A DNA stretch of 41,115 nt from the NCBI GenBank assembly GCA_029262005.1, contig JAJDAG010000073.1, positions 1 through 41,115 on the forward strand, written 5' to 3'. The stretch comes from Candidatus Zhuqueibacterota bacterium. Lineage in GTDB: Bacteria > Zhuqueibacterota > Zhuqueibacteria > Oceanimicrobiales > Oceanimicrobiaceae. Below, in pieces: positions 16,003 to 24,911 of this stretch. The position numbers were made by a program, and so were the translations under genes. The notes under the pieces are model-generated. The model saw only the letters and a program-made list of their open reading frames with translations. It searched no databases and was not told where the DNA came from. Position 1 is the stretch's first letter, and every line of letters starts with the position of its first letter.

Positions 16003-17160
16003 TTGTCGCTTTCGAATAACTGCTCCCGCAAAATCATTGTCAATATTTTATTCAGTTTCATGATAAATTATTCTTATTTCGCTCAAGCGGTTTCAGCCCA
16101 GGAAGCCGTGGAGGAAACGGATGAAAATAAGAATGAAGTTAACAAGAAAGTCACACAGATTCTCTCCGGTTTTGCCATCGGCAAACACATCCGCCTGTTC
16201 CCGTACCTGAGCTTGGAAGACTGGTTTGACCCGTACGCGGGCTTAAAGTTAAGCCATCCCTCGTTTTTGAATTCTGAGGACAAAATGTTTCATAATGTTA
16301 AATTTGAGAATATTGACGATTATTCCTGGAAATTCAGATACCTGGCTAATTCAATTTCCTCGGAGAAAACGAAAGTCAGTTTTCTTTTCAAAAGGAAAAC
16401 CGACCGTGACTTGTATTTTTATGGCATCGGCAATTCGACTTCAAAATCGCAAAGGATTGCCGTGAAATATGCTTCAATCTTTGTGGGGGGTGAAGTCAAA
16501 CGATATATCTAATCTGGCCTGGTTTTGCGCTGGTCACCGGGGTTTTGGAAATTCACTTCAGGCCTGGATGAAGGTGGGGAGTTTGAACAAGCCTCGAATG
16601 TTAAATACATTTCATCACGGTTTACTTTGAGTGATAGCCAATCTATTGATTTTTGGAGGATTTTTTTACGAAACCAGTGGGCTGCGTTTGTTGAAATTGC
16701 TCATCCGGTCAAGACTAATGCGACTGCATACTTTCGCTTTAATGCGCGGACGCGAACACAATTTCCATTGTTCAAGAATCTCGATTTTAGTATTGGCAGT
16801 CAATTTGAACATCTAATTGCCGATGATGAAGATTTTTTGCCCTACTATGCTTTACCGGAAGTGGGTTCAAAAAACGGTCTCAGGGGTTTTTCCAAAGAAC
16901 GATTTCGAAATTATACAGTTGCAGTCGCCAACTTTGAATTGTCCCTGCCTGTACAGAAATACCTGGAAGTATTTCTACTGGCAGATTTTGCAAAAACCGC
17001 TTCGAGTCCGGCAAAGTTGCCGGGGGAAAAACTTCATGCAAATTTTGGTTTTGGATTTCGTCTGCGTAACACAACTCGGCATCCCATCACCGTTGGATTT
17101 GCCGCAGGCAGTGAAAAGAAAAAGTTATTTTCGTCAGTTGCCCCTGGCAGCACCTGGTGA
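16003..17160 (+). pseudogene. Surface-antigen (BamA/TamA-like) outer-membrane barrel, in-frame stop
   Basis: One reading frame encodes a signal peptide (about residues 1-35, ending VSAQ) and then a beta-rich protein, but a TAA at 16510-16512 (after EVKRYI) interrupts it. The same frame continues directly after the stop (SGLVLRWSPGFWKF) to 17160, with features of the surface antigen D15/BamA C-terminal barrel, such as GSKNGLRGFSKERF and LEVFLLADF. No polypeptide-transport POTRA domains are visible before the barrel. The start is TTG at 16003 with AAGGAG 5 bp upstream. The stop is a single codon with no shift of frame, so this is a recent nonsense mutation, a sequencing or assembly error, or readthrough. 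It is followed 25 bp later by a histidine kinase gene. Confidence 0.75.
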
Positions 17161-17185
17161 TTGTCGATGCTCCGGACGTGTTTTT

Positions 17186-18628
17186 ATGAATAAAAGGTCA
17201 ACCAAATATAAGCGGAAACTAACTCTGGTTACGTTGATTGTTGAACTGGCTGTGATAGCATGTGTGTTTATATTCTCAGCGGTTTATCTTCAAAATTATA
17301 TCGAAAATGACCTTCAAAGCACTTTACTCTCAACCGCGCAATATGCCTCTTTTAATATTGATGCCATGGACATAAAAAAAGTAAGGCACACCAATGATAT
17401 TTATTTCAACAAGATCAAAAATCAGTTGGTAGTTATTGAAGGAGTTTACAATCTTAAAGATGGAATAGCCTATGTCGTCGAATTGAAAGCGGGAAAGCCG
17501 GTTTTTAGTATCATGACTAATGAAATTCCGTTTCGAGGCCACCTTTATCCTGAAGAAATAGCAGAACGGATTCATGCAGTTTACCGGGGAGAAGAAGTCG
17601 TTGCAGATTATTATGAAGATAGAAACGGTACATTTATTTCAGTAATTGTTCCTCTGTATGCTGAAAGCAAGGTGACTGCAGCCTTGGAAATAGACTTTCC
17701 GGGTGAACAGTACCAAGAACTGCTTTACTCCAGAATCGTGCCTTTTTTGCTCGTGCTTTTTGTTCTGCTCGTGTTTTCGTTCACAATAGTTTCTGCAATT
17801 ATCGTCAAACTTTACAACGCCCGGGAAGAACAATTCAAGCAACGACAACTTCAGGTGATTCAATCTGAAAAAATGTTTTTTCTCAGCCGACTGATTGCCG
17901 GCATTTCCCACGAAGCGAATACGCCAATCAGCACTATTAAAAATACCTCAGATATGTTAACCCGTGCTATTGAGAAGATGGTCACGGTAATCGAAACCAG
18001 TAAATCTTTGGATGATGTCAAAAATAACGCCTCTTTCACCAAATCAGTAAAAGTGTTCAAAAATACTAACAGTTTGATATTTCAGGCTAACGAGCGGCTT
18101 GGAAAAATGGTGAATCGTCTCAAGAAATTTTCAAGGTTGGATGAAGCCGAGTATCAAAAGACGGATATTAATGAGAGTATAGAAACGACGTTAAATTTAG
18201 TACAAACTGAATTCAGTGATACAATAACAGTTGAAAAACAGTTAGGAATTATTCCAGAAATTTACGCGTTTCCGGTACAATTGAATCAGTTGTTTATGAG
18301 CCTGTTAGAGAACGCTGCCCAGGCCATCACCAATTCCGGGACAATAAAAATTATTACTTCCCCGGGCAAAGAATCCATCAAAATAGAGATATCGGACACC
18401 GGCAAAGGAATTCCGCCCGACAAACTTGAAACTTTATTTAGAATGAATTTTACCCCCAGGGATTCACATGTCCGGATGGGAATGGGATTGTTAAATGCCT
18501 ATAATATCGTGCAAAAGCATCAAGGAAACATAGAGGTAGCAAGTGAAGTTGGGCGGGGAACAAAGTTTGTCATCAATCTGCCGATTCCGGGAAAACAAAT
18601 CCCAGTGGTTAAATTTCAAGTTCCATAA
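17186..18628 (+). CDS. Orphan sensor histidine kinase
   Basis: A 480-residue membrane kinase. TM1 is at about 12-34, an external sensor domain of about 150 residues follows, and TM2 is at about 184-208. The phosphoacceptor block is GISHEANTPIST (His242); the helix after it is longer than usual. The ATPase domain has SLLENAAQAI (N box), DTGKGIPP (G1) and MGMGLLNAYN (G2). The kinase may act on a regulator encoded elsewhere, since no receiver gene is adjacent. It begins 25 bp after the barrel gene and may be cotranscribed with it. The gene converges on phoR. The start ATG at 17186 gives TM1 near the N-terminus, as expected. Confidence 0.88.
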   Translation: MNKRSTKYKRKLTLVTLIVELAVIACVFIFSAVYLQNYIENDLQSTLLSTAQYASFNIDAMDIKKVRHTNDIYFNKIKNQLVVIEGVYNLKDGIAYVVELKAGKPVFSIMTNEIPFRGHLYPEEIAERIHAVYRGEEVVADYYEDRNGTFISVIVPLYAESKVTAALEIDFPGEQYQELLYSRIVPFLLVLFVLLVFSFTIVSAIIVKLYNAREEQFKQRQLQVIQSEKMFFLSRLIAGISHEANTPISTIKNTSDMLTRAIEKMVTVIETSKSLDDVKNNASFTKSVKVFKNTNSLIFQANERLGKMVNRLKKFSRLDEAEYQKTDINESIETTLNLVQTEFSDTITVEKQLGIIPEIYAFPVQLNQLFMSLLENAAQAITNSGTIKIITSPGKESIKIEISDTGKGIPPDKLETLFRMNFTPRDSHVRMGMGLLNAYNIVQKHQGNIEVASEVGRGTKFVINLPIPGKQIPVVKFQVP

Positions 18629-18775
18629 ACCAAATAACAAACGTGTTCTAAAGAGCTTTCCAACCGGTTAAATCACAGTACCATATATGATTTGCATGCA
18701 AGAGCCGTGTCATTACAAAGATATGATTGAATTGCTCAACACCCCACGCCTGCCGTCTTGAATCTGGTGAAACGA

Positions 18776-20548
18776 TCATTTGCCTGGCAGTGAAAATGTA
18801 AACGTCGCGCCTTTACCTAAAACGCTTTCGAGCCAAATTCGTCCTCCGTGCCGCTGCACAATATGCTTCACAATGGATAATCCGAGTCCGGTGCCGCCCA
18901 TTTCCCGCGAACGCCCTTTGTCCACGCGGTAGAAGCGTTCAAAAATGCGTGGTTGCTCTTCGGTTGGAATGCCAATGCCTTCATCCCGAACCGAAACATG
19001 AATTTCATTTTTTTGCAGCCGGGCCGAGACGTAAATCGTTTTCTTGTCGCCGCCATATTTAATGGCATTTTCAATTAGATTTTGCAGCAAGGTTTCAATT
19101 TCTGCAGGCACGCCTTGTACAGCCGGAAGTTCCTCGGGAAAGTCTATTTGCAGATTAATTTGCCCATTTTCAATTATGCTTGAAAAGGCTTCTGCTACTC
19201 TCTGAACGATTTGCCGCAGATCAATATCTTCTTTACTCGTGGGTTTATCGTTTGATTCGAGTTTGGAGAGATGAAGTAAGTCGGTTATAAGCATTGTCAT
19301 TTTATCGGTGTGCTTTTGAACTTTGGCCAGGAACATATCAGCCTGTTCACGCTTCAGTGTGTCAGCATCGATAAGGGTCTCGATATAGCCTTTGATGGCC
19401 GTCAAAGGTGTTCTCAGTTCGTGCGAGACGTTGGCGATAAAGTCGCTACGAACCTGCTCCAGGTGTTTCAGGCGAGTTAGGTCGTGAAAAACCACAAGCA
19501 GGCCGGAGCAAGTTTGACCTTTGCCAAGTCTGGCGATTTGTGCTTGCAAGGTCTTCTTTGCTGGCGTGTGCAGCTCAAAAGTTACTTGCACGGATTTGTT
19601 GTGGTCTCGGCACTCATAAAACGCGTTCAACAGTTTTACGTCTCTGAACAACTCGCGCACTGAACGCCCGGCAACAGTTTTATCAAGGTGGAATATTTTT
19701 TGAAAAGACGGGTTTGTCAGCAGAACATTGTCTGCTTCGTCGGTTACAAGCACCCCTTCGATCATGCTATTTAATATTGCTTCGAGTTGATCTCGTTCTG
19801 TTTTTATGCCGGTTACATGATGTTCCAGATCGCTGCTCATCTGGTTTAGGGCTTCGCCCAGTTCAGAGATTTCATCGCCGCCGGTCGTAACCATTTTTTG
19901 TGAAAAATCTCCTTGTGCCATTTGTTGGGCAGCCCCGGCCATAGTGTGCAGACGGGCGGTCATCGAACGTGCACTGACAAAGCCTATTCCTATAACGAGG
20001 ATGAGCCCGATGCCGCTTGCAAGCCAAATGAGCATCCGAATTTCTCCGAGCGTTTCAGCAATTTCGGAATAGGGAACGGCAATACGCACAAAGCCCGCCT
20101 GGTTTTGTGCGGTGTTGAATGGCACGGCAAGGTAAAGCAAGTTCAGGTTTACGGTTGTGCTGAAGCGCAGGCTTTTGCCAAAGCCGCTATTACGCGCAGC
20201 GACAATCTCGGGCCGGTCGGCATGATTTTCGAGTGCTTCAAGTTCGTTTAAAGGTACCCGAGAATCTCCGATAACTTTGCCGTCAGAATTGATCAGGGTA
20301 ACACGGAGTCCAAGAAGTTTGCCGGTTCGGCCCGCCCAGGCGTCGGCTCTGGTTTCGCTAAAAAGGCCTACTCCCAAAGTTGAGGCATAGTCGCTGACGA
20401 CGGCAAGTTCTTTGGCCCAGCGATTTTCAAATTTATCCTCAAAGTAATTCTCAAGACGGTAGCTGAGGTAAGAAACCATGAATAGTAACATGGCTAGGCC
20501 CACAAAAAAGTGGGCGGCCATCCATTTCCAACGAATGCTTGTTTGCAT
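18776..20548 (-). CDS. phoR: Phosphate-regulon sensor histidine kinase PhoR
   Basis: A 590-residue kinase in the usual PhoR order: TM1 about 10-30, periplasmic domain about 31-170, TM2 about 172-192, HAMP about 193-245, PAS about 255-355, and HisKA with the phosphoacceptor in NVSHELRTPLTAIKG (His376). The HATPase domain has NLIENAIKYG (Asn494), DEGIGIP and GGTGLGLSIVKH. It is longer than the E. coli protein because of the periplasmic domain, as in PhoR of Bacillus and many other phyla. The start lies 5 bp after the phoB stop, so the two genes form an operon. Its position beside pst genes supports the phosphate assignment. It likely phosphorylates and dephosphorylates PhoB, with PhoU/PstB input. 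Confidence 0.93.
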   Translation of the reverse strand: MQTSIRWKWMAAHFFVGLAMLLFMVSYLSYRLENYFEDKFENRWAKELAVVSDYASTLGVGLFSETRADAWAGRTGKLLGLRVTLINSDGKVIGDSRVPLNELEALENHADRPEIVAARNSGFGKSLRFSTTVNLNLLYLAVPFNTAQNQAGFVRIAVPYSEIAETLGEIRMLIWLASGIGLILVIGIGFVSARSMTARLHTMAGAAQQMAQGDFSQKMVTTGGDEISELGEALNQMSSDLEHHVTGIKTERDQLEAILNSMIEGVLVTDEADNVLLTNPSFQKIFHLDKTVAGRSVRELFRDVKLLNAFYECRDHNKSVQVTFELHTPAKKTLQAQIARLGKGQTCSGLLVVFHDLTRLKHLEQVRSDFIANVSHELRTPLTAIKGYIETLIDADTLKREQADMFLAKVQKHTDKMTMLITDLLHLSKLESNDKPTSKEDIDLRQIVQRVAEAFSSIIENGQINLQIDFPEELPAVQGVPAEIETLLQNLIENAIKYGGDKKTIYVSARLQKNEIHVSVRDEGIGIPTEEQPRIFERFYRVDKGRSREMGGTGLGLSIVKHIVQRHGGRIWLESVLGKGATFTFSLPGK

Positions 20549-20553
20549 AGCAG

Positions 20554-21243
20554 TTATTTCTTATCACGAAATCGATAACCGATGCCCCGAACCGTTTCGA
20601 GGTGTTCGCCCCACTTGCCGAGTTTTACACGCAGCCTGCGCATGTGTGTATCAACCGTGCGCGTAAAGCCCATGTAATCATATCCCCAAACTATCTCCAG
20701 CAAAACATCGCGTGTCTGTACACGGCCTTTGCGTTCAAGCAGCGTTACCAAAAGTTTGAACTCTGTAGCCGTTAGATCCACCGGGTTATTATCCAGCAGT
20801 ATGCTATGTCCGGGGATGTCTATTACGATACCATCCAGGCGAATGATCTCATTTTCATCTTGTGGCATTTGAGTTCGTTTTAGGATTGCCTTAACGCGCA
20901 GAATAAGCTCGCGCGGACTAAACGGCTTGGTTACGTAGTCGTCGGCGCCCAATTCAAAACCGACAACTCTGTCTATTTCTTCGCCCTTGGCTGTCAGCAT
21001 TACGATGGGTATGTGCCGCGTCGCCTCATCTTGCTTCAGCAACTTACAAATTTCGGTACCTGGGATTCCGGGTAGCATCAGGTCGAGTATTACAAGCTCG
21101 GGCTGCTCTTTCTCTATTGTGTCAAAAGCCAGACCGCCATCACTACATCCGATTGCCTCGAATCCTTCCTGTTCGAGATGGAATACCACCAGTTCGAGAA
21201 TGTCCGCTTCATCTTCAACTATGAATATTTTTTGTTTCGCCAT
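20554..21243 (-). CDS. phoB: Phosphate-regulon response regulator PhoB
   Basis: A 229-residue OmpR/PhoB-family regulator. The receiver domain has the acidic pair Glu10/Asp11, phosphoacceptor Asp54 (VILDLMLPG), Thr84 and Lys106 (VTKPFSP). The winged-helix DNA-binding domain (about 133-226) ends with the typical TVDTHMRRLR and TVRGIGYRF blocks. It probably binds the 11-bp repeats at 21334-21373 to activate pstS and the similar site before the DUF2235 gene. It is divergent from pstS and precedes phoR, so autoregulation from the shared intergenic region is likely. Confidence 0.94.
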   Translation of the reverse strand: MAKQKIFIVEDEADILELVVFHLEQEGFEAIGCSDGGLAFDTIEKEQPELVILDLMLPGIPGTEICKLLKQDEATRHIPIVMLTAKGEEIDRVVGFELGADDYVTKPFSPRELILRVKAILKRTQMPQDENEIIRLDGIVIDIPGHSILLDNNPVDLTATEFKLLVTLLERKGRVQTRDVLLEIVWGYDYMGFTRTVDTHMRRLRVKLGKWGEHLETVRGIGYRFRDKK

Positions 21244-21333
21244 GCTCTATTCTCTGGTTAAATTCTGATTTTTATGCCCAAATATAAGTCTGTACTTGCC
21301 CTATCGCAACAAAAAAATGCGGGCGGGTTGTAA

Positions 21334-21388
21334 AGTTACCAAACCTCAATACCCGCGTAACACAACCGTAACAAACCGGTTGTATTAT
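21334..21388 (+). promoter_or_regulatory. Pho box array and -10 box of pstS
   Basis: Four 7-bp units at 11-bp period: AGTTACC (21334), CTCAATA (21345, degenerate), CGTAACA (21356) and CGTAACA (21367). After 9 bp comes TATTAT (21383-21388). The two perfect units give the 7+4+7 structure typical of PhoB binding. Transcription would start about 40 bp before the pstS ATG. The phoB gene starts 90 bp to the left on the other strand, so the array may serve both directions. Confidence 0.75.
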
Positions 21389-21429
21389 CCTAAAAATTAA
21401 TCTTTGTTTTACTTACAAGGGAGAAAATA

Positions 21430-22440
21430 ATGTCGAAGAGAAATTTTTTGGCAGAGACTGTGAACCGGTTAATGCTTGCATGTTCATTGCTGTTTCTGCT
21501 TGCGCCTGCAATTGCACCTGCGCAACAGAAGCCGGTGGTGGACAGCAAAATTGCTGTTTATCAGAAGGTCAGTGGTATTTCAGGCAGCCTCAATAGCATC
21601 GGCTCTGACACCATGAACAACCTGATGACCTACTGGGGCGAGGCTTTTGCTAAATATTACCCGAATATACAGTTACAGGTAGAAGGAAAAGGTTCAAGCA
21701 CTGCGCCCCCTGCTTTGATTGCCGGTACGGCACAGTTTGGCCCGATGTCCCGCAAGATGAAAGCCACGGAGGTTGATGGCTTCGAAAAGGCATTTGGCTA
21801 CAAACCCACGGCATTGCGGACTTCGCTCGACGCTCTGGCTGTTTATGTCAATAAAGACAATCCTGTTTCGGGTTTGTCGTTGCTGCAAGTTGATGCTATT
21901 TTTGCTAAAACGCGCTCAGGTGGCTATGAAAAAGATATAAAAGCATGGGGTGAGCTTGGCCTTGGCGGTGACTGGGCTAACAAGCCAATCAGCCTATACG
22001 GCCGCAATTCTGCCTCAGGCACTTATGGCTATTTCAAGAAGCATGCTTTATTCAAAGGCGACTATAAGGATACGGTTAAAGAGCAGCCGGGCTCGGCTTC
22101 GGTGGTACAAGGTGTTGCAAAGGATCGCTACGGCATCGGTTACAGTGGTATCGGTTATATCACCTCAGGTGTTCGGGCTGTGCCGCTTTCGAAGAAAGCT
22201 GACGGGGAACTTGCAACCGCGAGTATGGAAAATGTCATGAAAGGTAAATACCCGCTCGCGCGTTTTCTATACCTGTATATTAACAAAGAGCCGGGCAAGC
22301 CGCTGTCGCCTCTGGTCAGAGAATTTTTGAGATTTGTCTTCAGCAAAGAAGGGCAGGAGATCGTTGTTAAGGACGGTTATCTGCCTTTGCCTTTTAAGGT
22401 TGTACAGGAAGAACTCGCCAGACTGGAAGGGACGAATTAG
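21430..22440 (+). CDS. pstS: Phosphate-binding protein PstS
   Basis: A 336-residue periplasmic substrate-binding protein with a signal peptide about 1-31 (APAQQ). Family features include the SIGSDTMNNLMTYWGEAF segment, the GKGSSTAPPALIAG loop, the RNSASGTYGYF phosphate-binding loop and SGIGYITSG. It would bind inorganic phosphate and deliver it to PstCA. The ribosome binding site GGGAG is 7 bp before the ATG. It is first in the pstSCAB-phoU cluster and is directly preceded by the Pho box. A palindromic element separates it from pstC. Confidence 0.95.
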   Translation: MSKRNFLAETVNRLMLACSLLFLLAPAIAPAQQKPVVDSKIAVYQKVSGISGSLNSIGSDTMNNLMTYWGEAFAKYYPNIQLQVEGKGSSTAPPALIAGTAQFGPMSRKMKATEVDGFEKAFGYKPTALRTSLDALAVYVNKDNPVSGLSLLQVDAIFAKTRSGGYEKDIKAWGELGLGGDWANKPISLYGRNSASGTYGYFKKHALFKGDYKDTVKEQPGSASVVQGVAKDRYGIGYSGIGYITSGVRAVPLSKKADGELATASMENVMKGKYPLARFLYLYINKEPGKPLSPLVREFLRFVFSKEGQEIVVKDGYLPLPFKVVQEELARLEGTN

Positions 22441-22482
22441 TGTCTGACTCAAGATTCGTCAGAGCAGTCGTTCTTTTTATCC

Positions 22483-22545
22483 TTTGTGCGGGAATCCCAT
22501 GCTCAAGTCACTGGATTCCGGCAGAAAAGAAAGCCGGAGTGACAG
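22483..22545. repeat. Dispersed palindromic element, copy 2 (pstS-pstC gap)
   Basis: GTGCGGGAATCC (22486-22497) and GGATTCCGGC (22513-22522) form a stem with 9 of 10 pairs. It matches the element at 15868-15932 in order and spacing. It fills most of the 152-bp gap between pstS and pstC and could stabilise the pstS message end or lower downstream expression. Confidence 0.6.
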
Positions 22546-22592
22546 GTTGTTCGAGTTTTCGGTCAGACATGCATTAAATTGGATTGCACTCT

Positions 22593-24899
22593 ATGCAAAT
22601 AGAACTTGGTGAAAAAGCGGTAACCTCGCAACGCCGGTTGTCTGACCGGGAATCGCGTGTTCGACTAATGAAGCGGAAGCTGTATGATCGGATTGCCAGG
22701 TGGGTTGTCGCTGGCGGAGGCTTCACAATCATTGCCAGCATTCTGGCAATTCTGTTGTTCATTCTAATGGAAATCGCCCCTTTGTTCCGGCCGGCAGAAG
22801 TAACAGAGGTGAACCGCAGCACGGTTACGGCTCTGTTTACCGATACGCCGGAAATCGGGGCGGATATTGTGGCGCTCTCCATCGATGAGAATCGCGAAGT
22901 AGCTTGCCTGTTATCGGCTGGCGGCGTGGTACAATTCATTTCACTCAAAACATGGCAGCTTCTGGAGTCGCATTTGTTGCCGGAGATCCGTGGTCAGAAG
23001 ATTACGAGTGTTTGGCAGTCTTTCAAAAGCGACCGGTTTGTCCTTGGCACCGACCATGGCCTGGCCGTGCAATTGCATATTGGCTACAATGCCCGTTTCT
23101 TTGAGGGACAACGCAGTTACCGGCCTGCTATAAACAGCGGTTCGACTTGGCCGGTTGCCCCCTCAAATGAACGGTTGACAGATGTGGCATTCTCGGGTGA
23201 TCCTGAGGAATCCATGATAATCGCGGGTATTTCGGATAAAGGCCGGGTTCATATTTTTCAACAAACAAAAGAAGCCTCGCTCTTCGGGGAAGCTGAGGTG
23301 GATTCAGCGCATTATCAGTTGGAGCAAATTTGGACCGGCAAGCCTGCGGCTGTCGCCATTGACGGGACCATGCGCAACTTGTACATGGGCAGCACCGATG
23401 GTAAAATATATCACTGGTTGCTATCTCCGGCCGCAGCGCCTGAATTCGTTACCACTACAAAGGCCGTTTCGGGCGATGGTGGCGGCATTACAGACTTGCA
23501 GTTTTTATTGGGCGGTCGTACGCTTATTGCCGCTGATTCAAACGGCGGCATCGGCGCCTGGTTTTTGGTGCGCGACAGTATCGGCCCGGCAGGCTGGCGA
23601 CTCACCAAGATTCGCGACTTGCAGACACATGTGGGTTCCGTTGTTAAGCTTGCACCTTCCGCCCGCGGTAAGGGTTTTATTTCTGCCGATGCCGACGGCA
23701 ATTTGTTTTTGCACCACAGTACGTCAGGGCGATTTCTGGCAGAGTTTAGTACGGGCGCCGGCATTCCAGTCAAGGCCCTCTCCTTTGCTCCAAAAGCCAA
23801 TGGCGCGCTCACCCTGGCTGCCGATGGCAAGCTGACCCACTGGAATGTGGACAATCCGCATCCGGAAGCCAGTGTGAAATCATTTTTCGGCAAAGTGTGG
23901 TATGAAGGTTATGAAGAACCGGAGTATGTCTGGCAATCAACCGGTGGTACTGATGAATTCGAGCCGAAACTCAGCTTGGTGCCGCTTTTGTTTGGCAGTT
24001 TGAAAGGCACGCTTTATGCGCTTGTCATCGCGGTGCCGCTCGCTATTTTTGGTGCGCTTTTCACGTCACAATTTATGCATCCCGGGTTGCGCAACAAAAT
24101 TAAACCGACGGTTGAAATCATGGCCGCTCTGCCCAGTGTTGTGCTCGGATTTCTGGGTGGTCTGTGGCTCGCACCAAGAATCGAAATAATTATCCCGGCT
24201 TTGTTGTTGATGGCCGTGGTTTTGCCATTGCTTACCCTGTTGGTTTCAGCGCTTTGGAAGGCTTTGCCCGGTCGTTACCGTAGCAACGTTCGCCCGGGTG
24301 TTGAAAGCCTGGTGCTTGTACCGGTGTTATTGTTCGGAATATGGCTGTCGCTGCAGCTAAATGGCTTTATGGAAACGATGCTGTTCGCAGGTGATTTTAG
24401 AGTTTGGCTTTATGAACAGGCAGGTATGAGTTTTGACCAGCGCAATGCCCTGGTAGTGGGCCTGGTGATGGGCTTTGCCATTATCCCGCTCATTTATACG
24501 ATCTCGGAAGATGCTTTTTCCAATGTGCCCGGAAATCTCGTTTCCGGCTCGCTCGCGCTGGGCGCGACCCGCTGGCAAACCGCGCTCAAAGTGGTGGTTC
24601 CCACAGCAGCCGCCGGCATTTTTTCAGCCGTCATGATCGGGCTGGGGCGCGCTGTCGGCGAGACCATGATCGTGCTCATGGCCACCGGCAATACGCCGAT
24701 CATGGATTGGAATATTTTTAACGGATTCAGAACCTTATCGGCCAACATTGCTGTCGAAATTCCTGAAGCGCCACTTGGCGGCACCCTTTACCGGGTACTG
24801 TTTCTGGCTGCGATGTTGCTTTTTGTCATTACATTTGTCGTGAATACCGCAGCCGAACTGGTTCGGCAACGGTTGAGACGTCAATTTCAAAAATTGTAA
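22593..24899 (+). CDS. pstC: Phosphate ABC transporter permease PstC, long form
   Basis: A 768-residue inner-membrane permease, more than twice the length of E. coli PstC. An N-terminal membrane segment (about 35-60) is followed by about 400 residues outside the membrane. These look like a WD40/YVTN-type beta propeller, with repeated blocks such as VAIDGTMRNLYMGSTDGKIYHW, ITDLQFLLGG and GKGFISADADGNLFLH. From about residue 465 the usual permease domain follows (SLKGTLYALVIAVPLAIFGALF, the LALGATRWQT coupling loop and GLGRAVGETM). Long PstC forms with a large periplasmic insert are known in Pseudomonas and relatives. The ATG at 22593 is preferred to the TTG at 22584, with only a weak ribosome binding site. 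pstA starts 12 bp after the stop. Confidence 0.9.
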   Translation: MQIELGEKAVTSQRRLSDRESRVRLMKRKLYDRIARWVVAGGGFTIIASILAILLFILMEIAPLFRPAEVTEVNRSTVTALFTDTPEIGADIVALSIDENREVACLLSAGGVVQFISLKTWQLLESHLLPEIRGQKITSVWQSFKSDRFVLGTDHGLAVQLHIGYNARFFEGQRSYRPAINSGSTWPVAPSNERLTDVAFSGDPEESMIIAGISDKGRVHIFQQTKEASLFGEAEVDSAHYQLEQIWTGKPAAVAIDGTMRNLYMGSTDGKIYHWLLSPAAAPEFVTTTKAVSGDGGGITDLQFLLGGRTLIAADSNGGIGAWFLVRDSIGPAGWRLTKIRDLQTHVGSVVKLAPSARGKGFISADADGNLFLHHSTSGRFLAEFSTGAGIPVKALSFAPKANGALTLAADGKLTHWNVDNPHPEASVKSFFGKVWYEGYEEPEYVWQSTGGTDEFEPKLSLVPLLFGSLKGTLYALVIAVPLAIFGALFTSQFMHPGLRNKIKPTVEIMAALPSVVLGFLGGLWLAPRIEIIIPALLLMAVVLPLLTLLVSALWKALPGRYRSNVRPGVESLVLVPVLLFGIWLSLQLNGFMETMLFAGDFRVWLYEQAGMSFDQRNALVVGLVMGFAIIPLIYTISEDAFSNVPGNLVSGSLALGATRWQTALKVVVPTAAAGIFSAVMIGLGRAVGETMIVLMATGNTPIMDWNIFNGFRTLSANIAVEIPEAPLGGTLYRVLFLAAMLLFVITFVVNTAAELVRQRLRRQFQKL

Positions 24900-24911
24900 G
24901 AGACTAATTGG

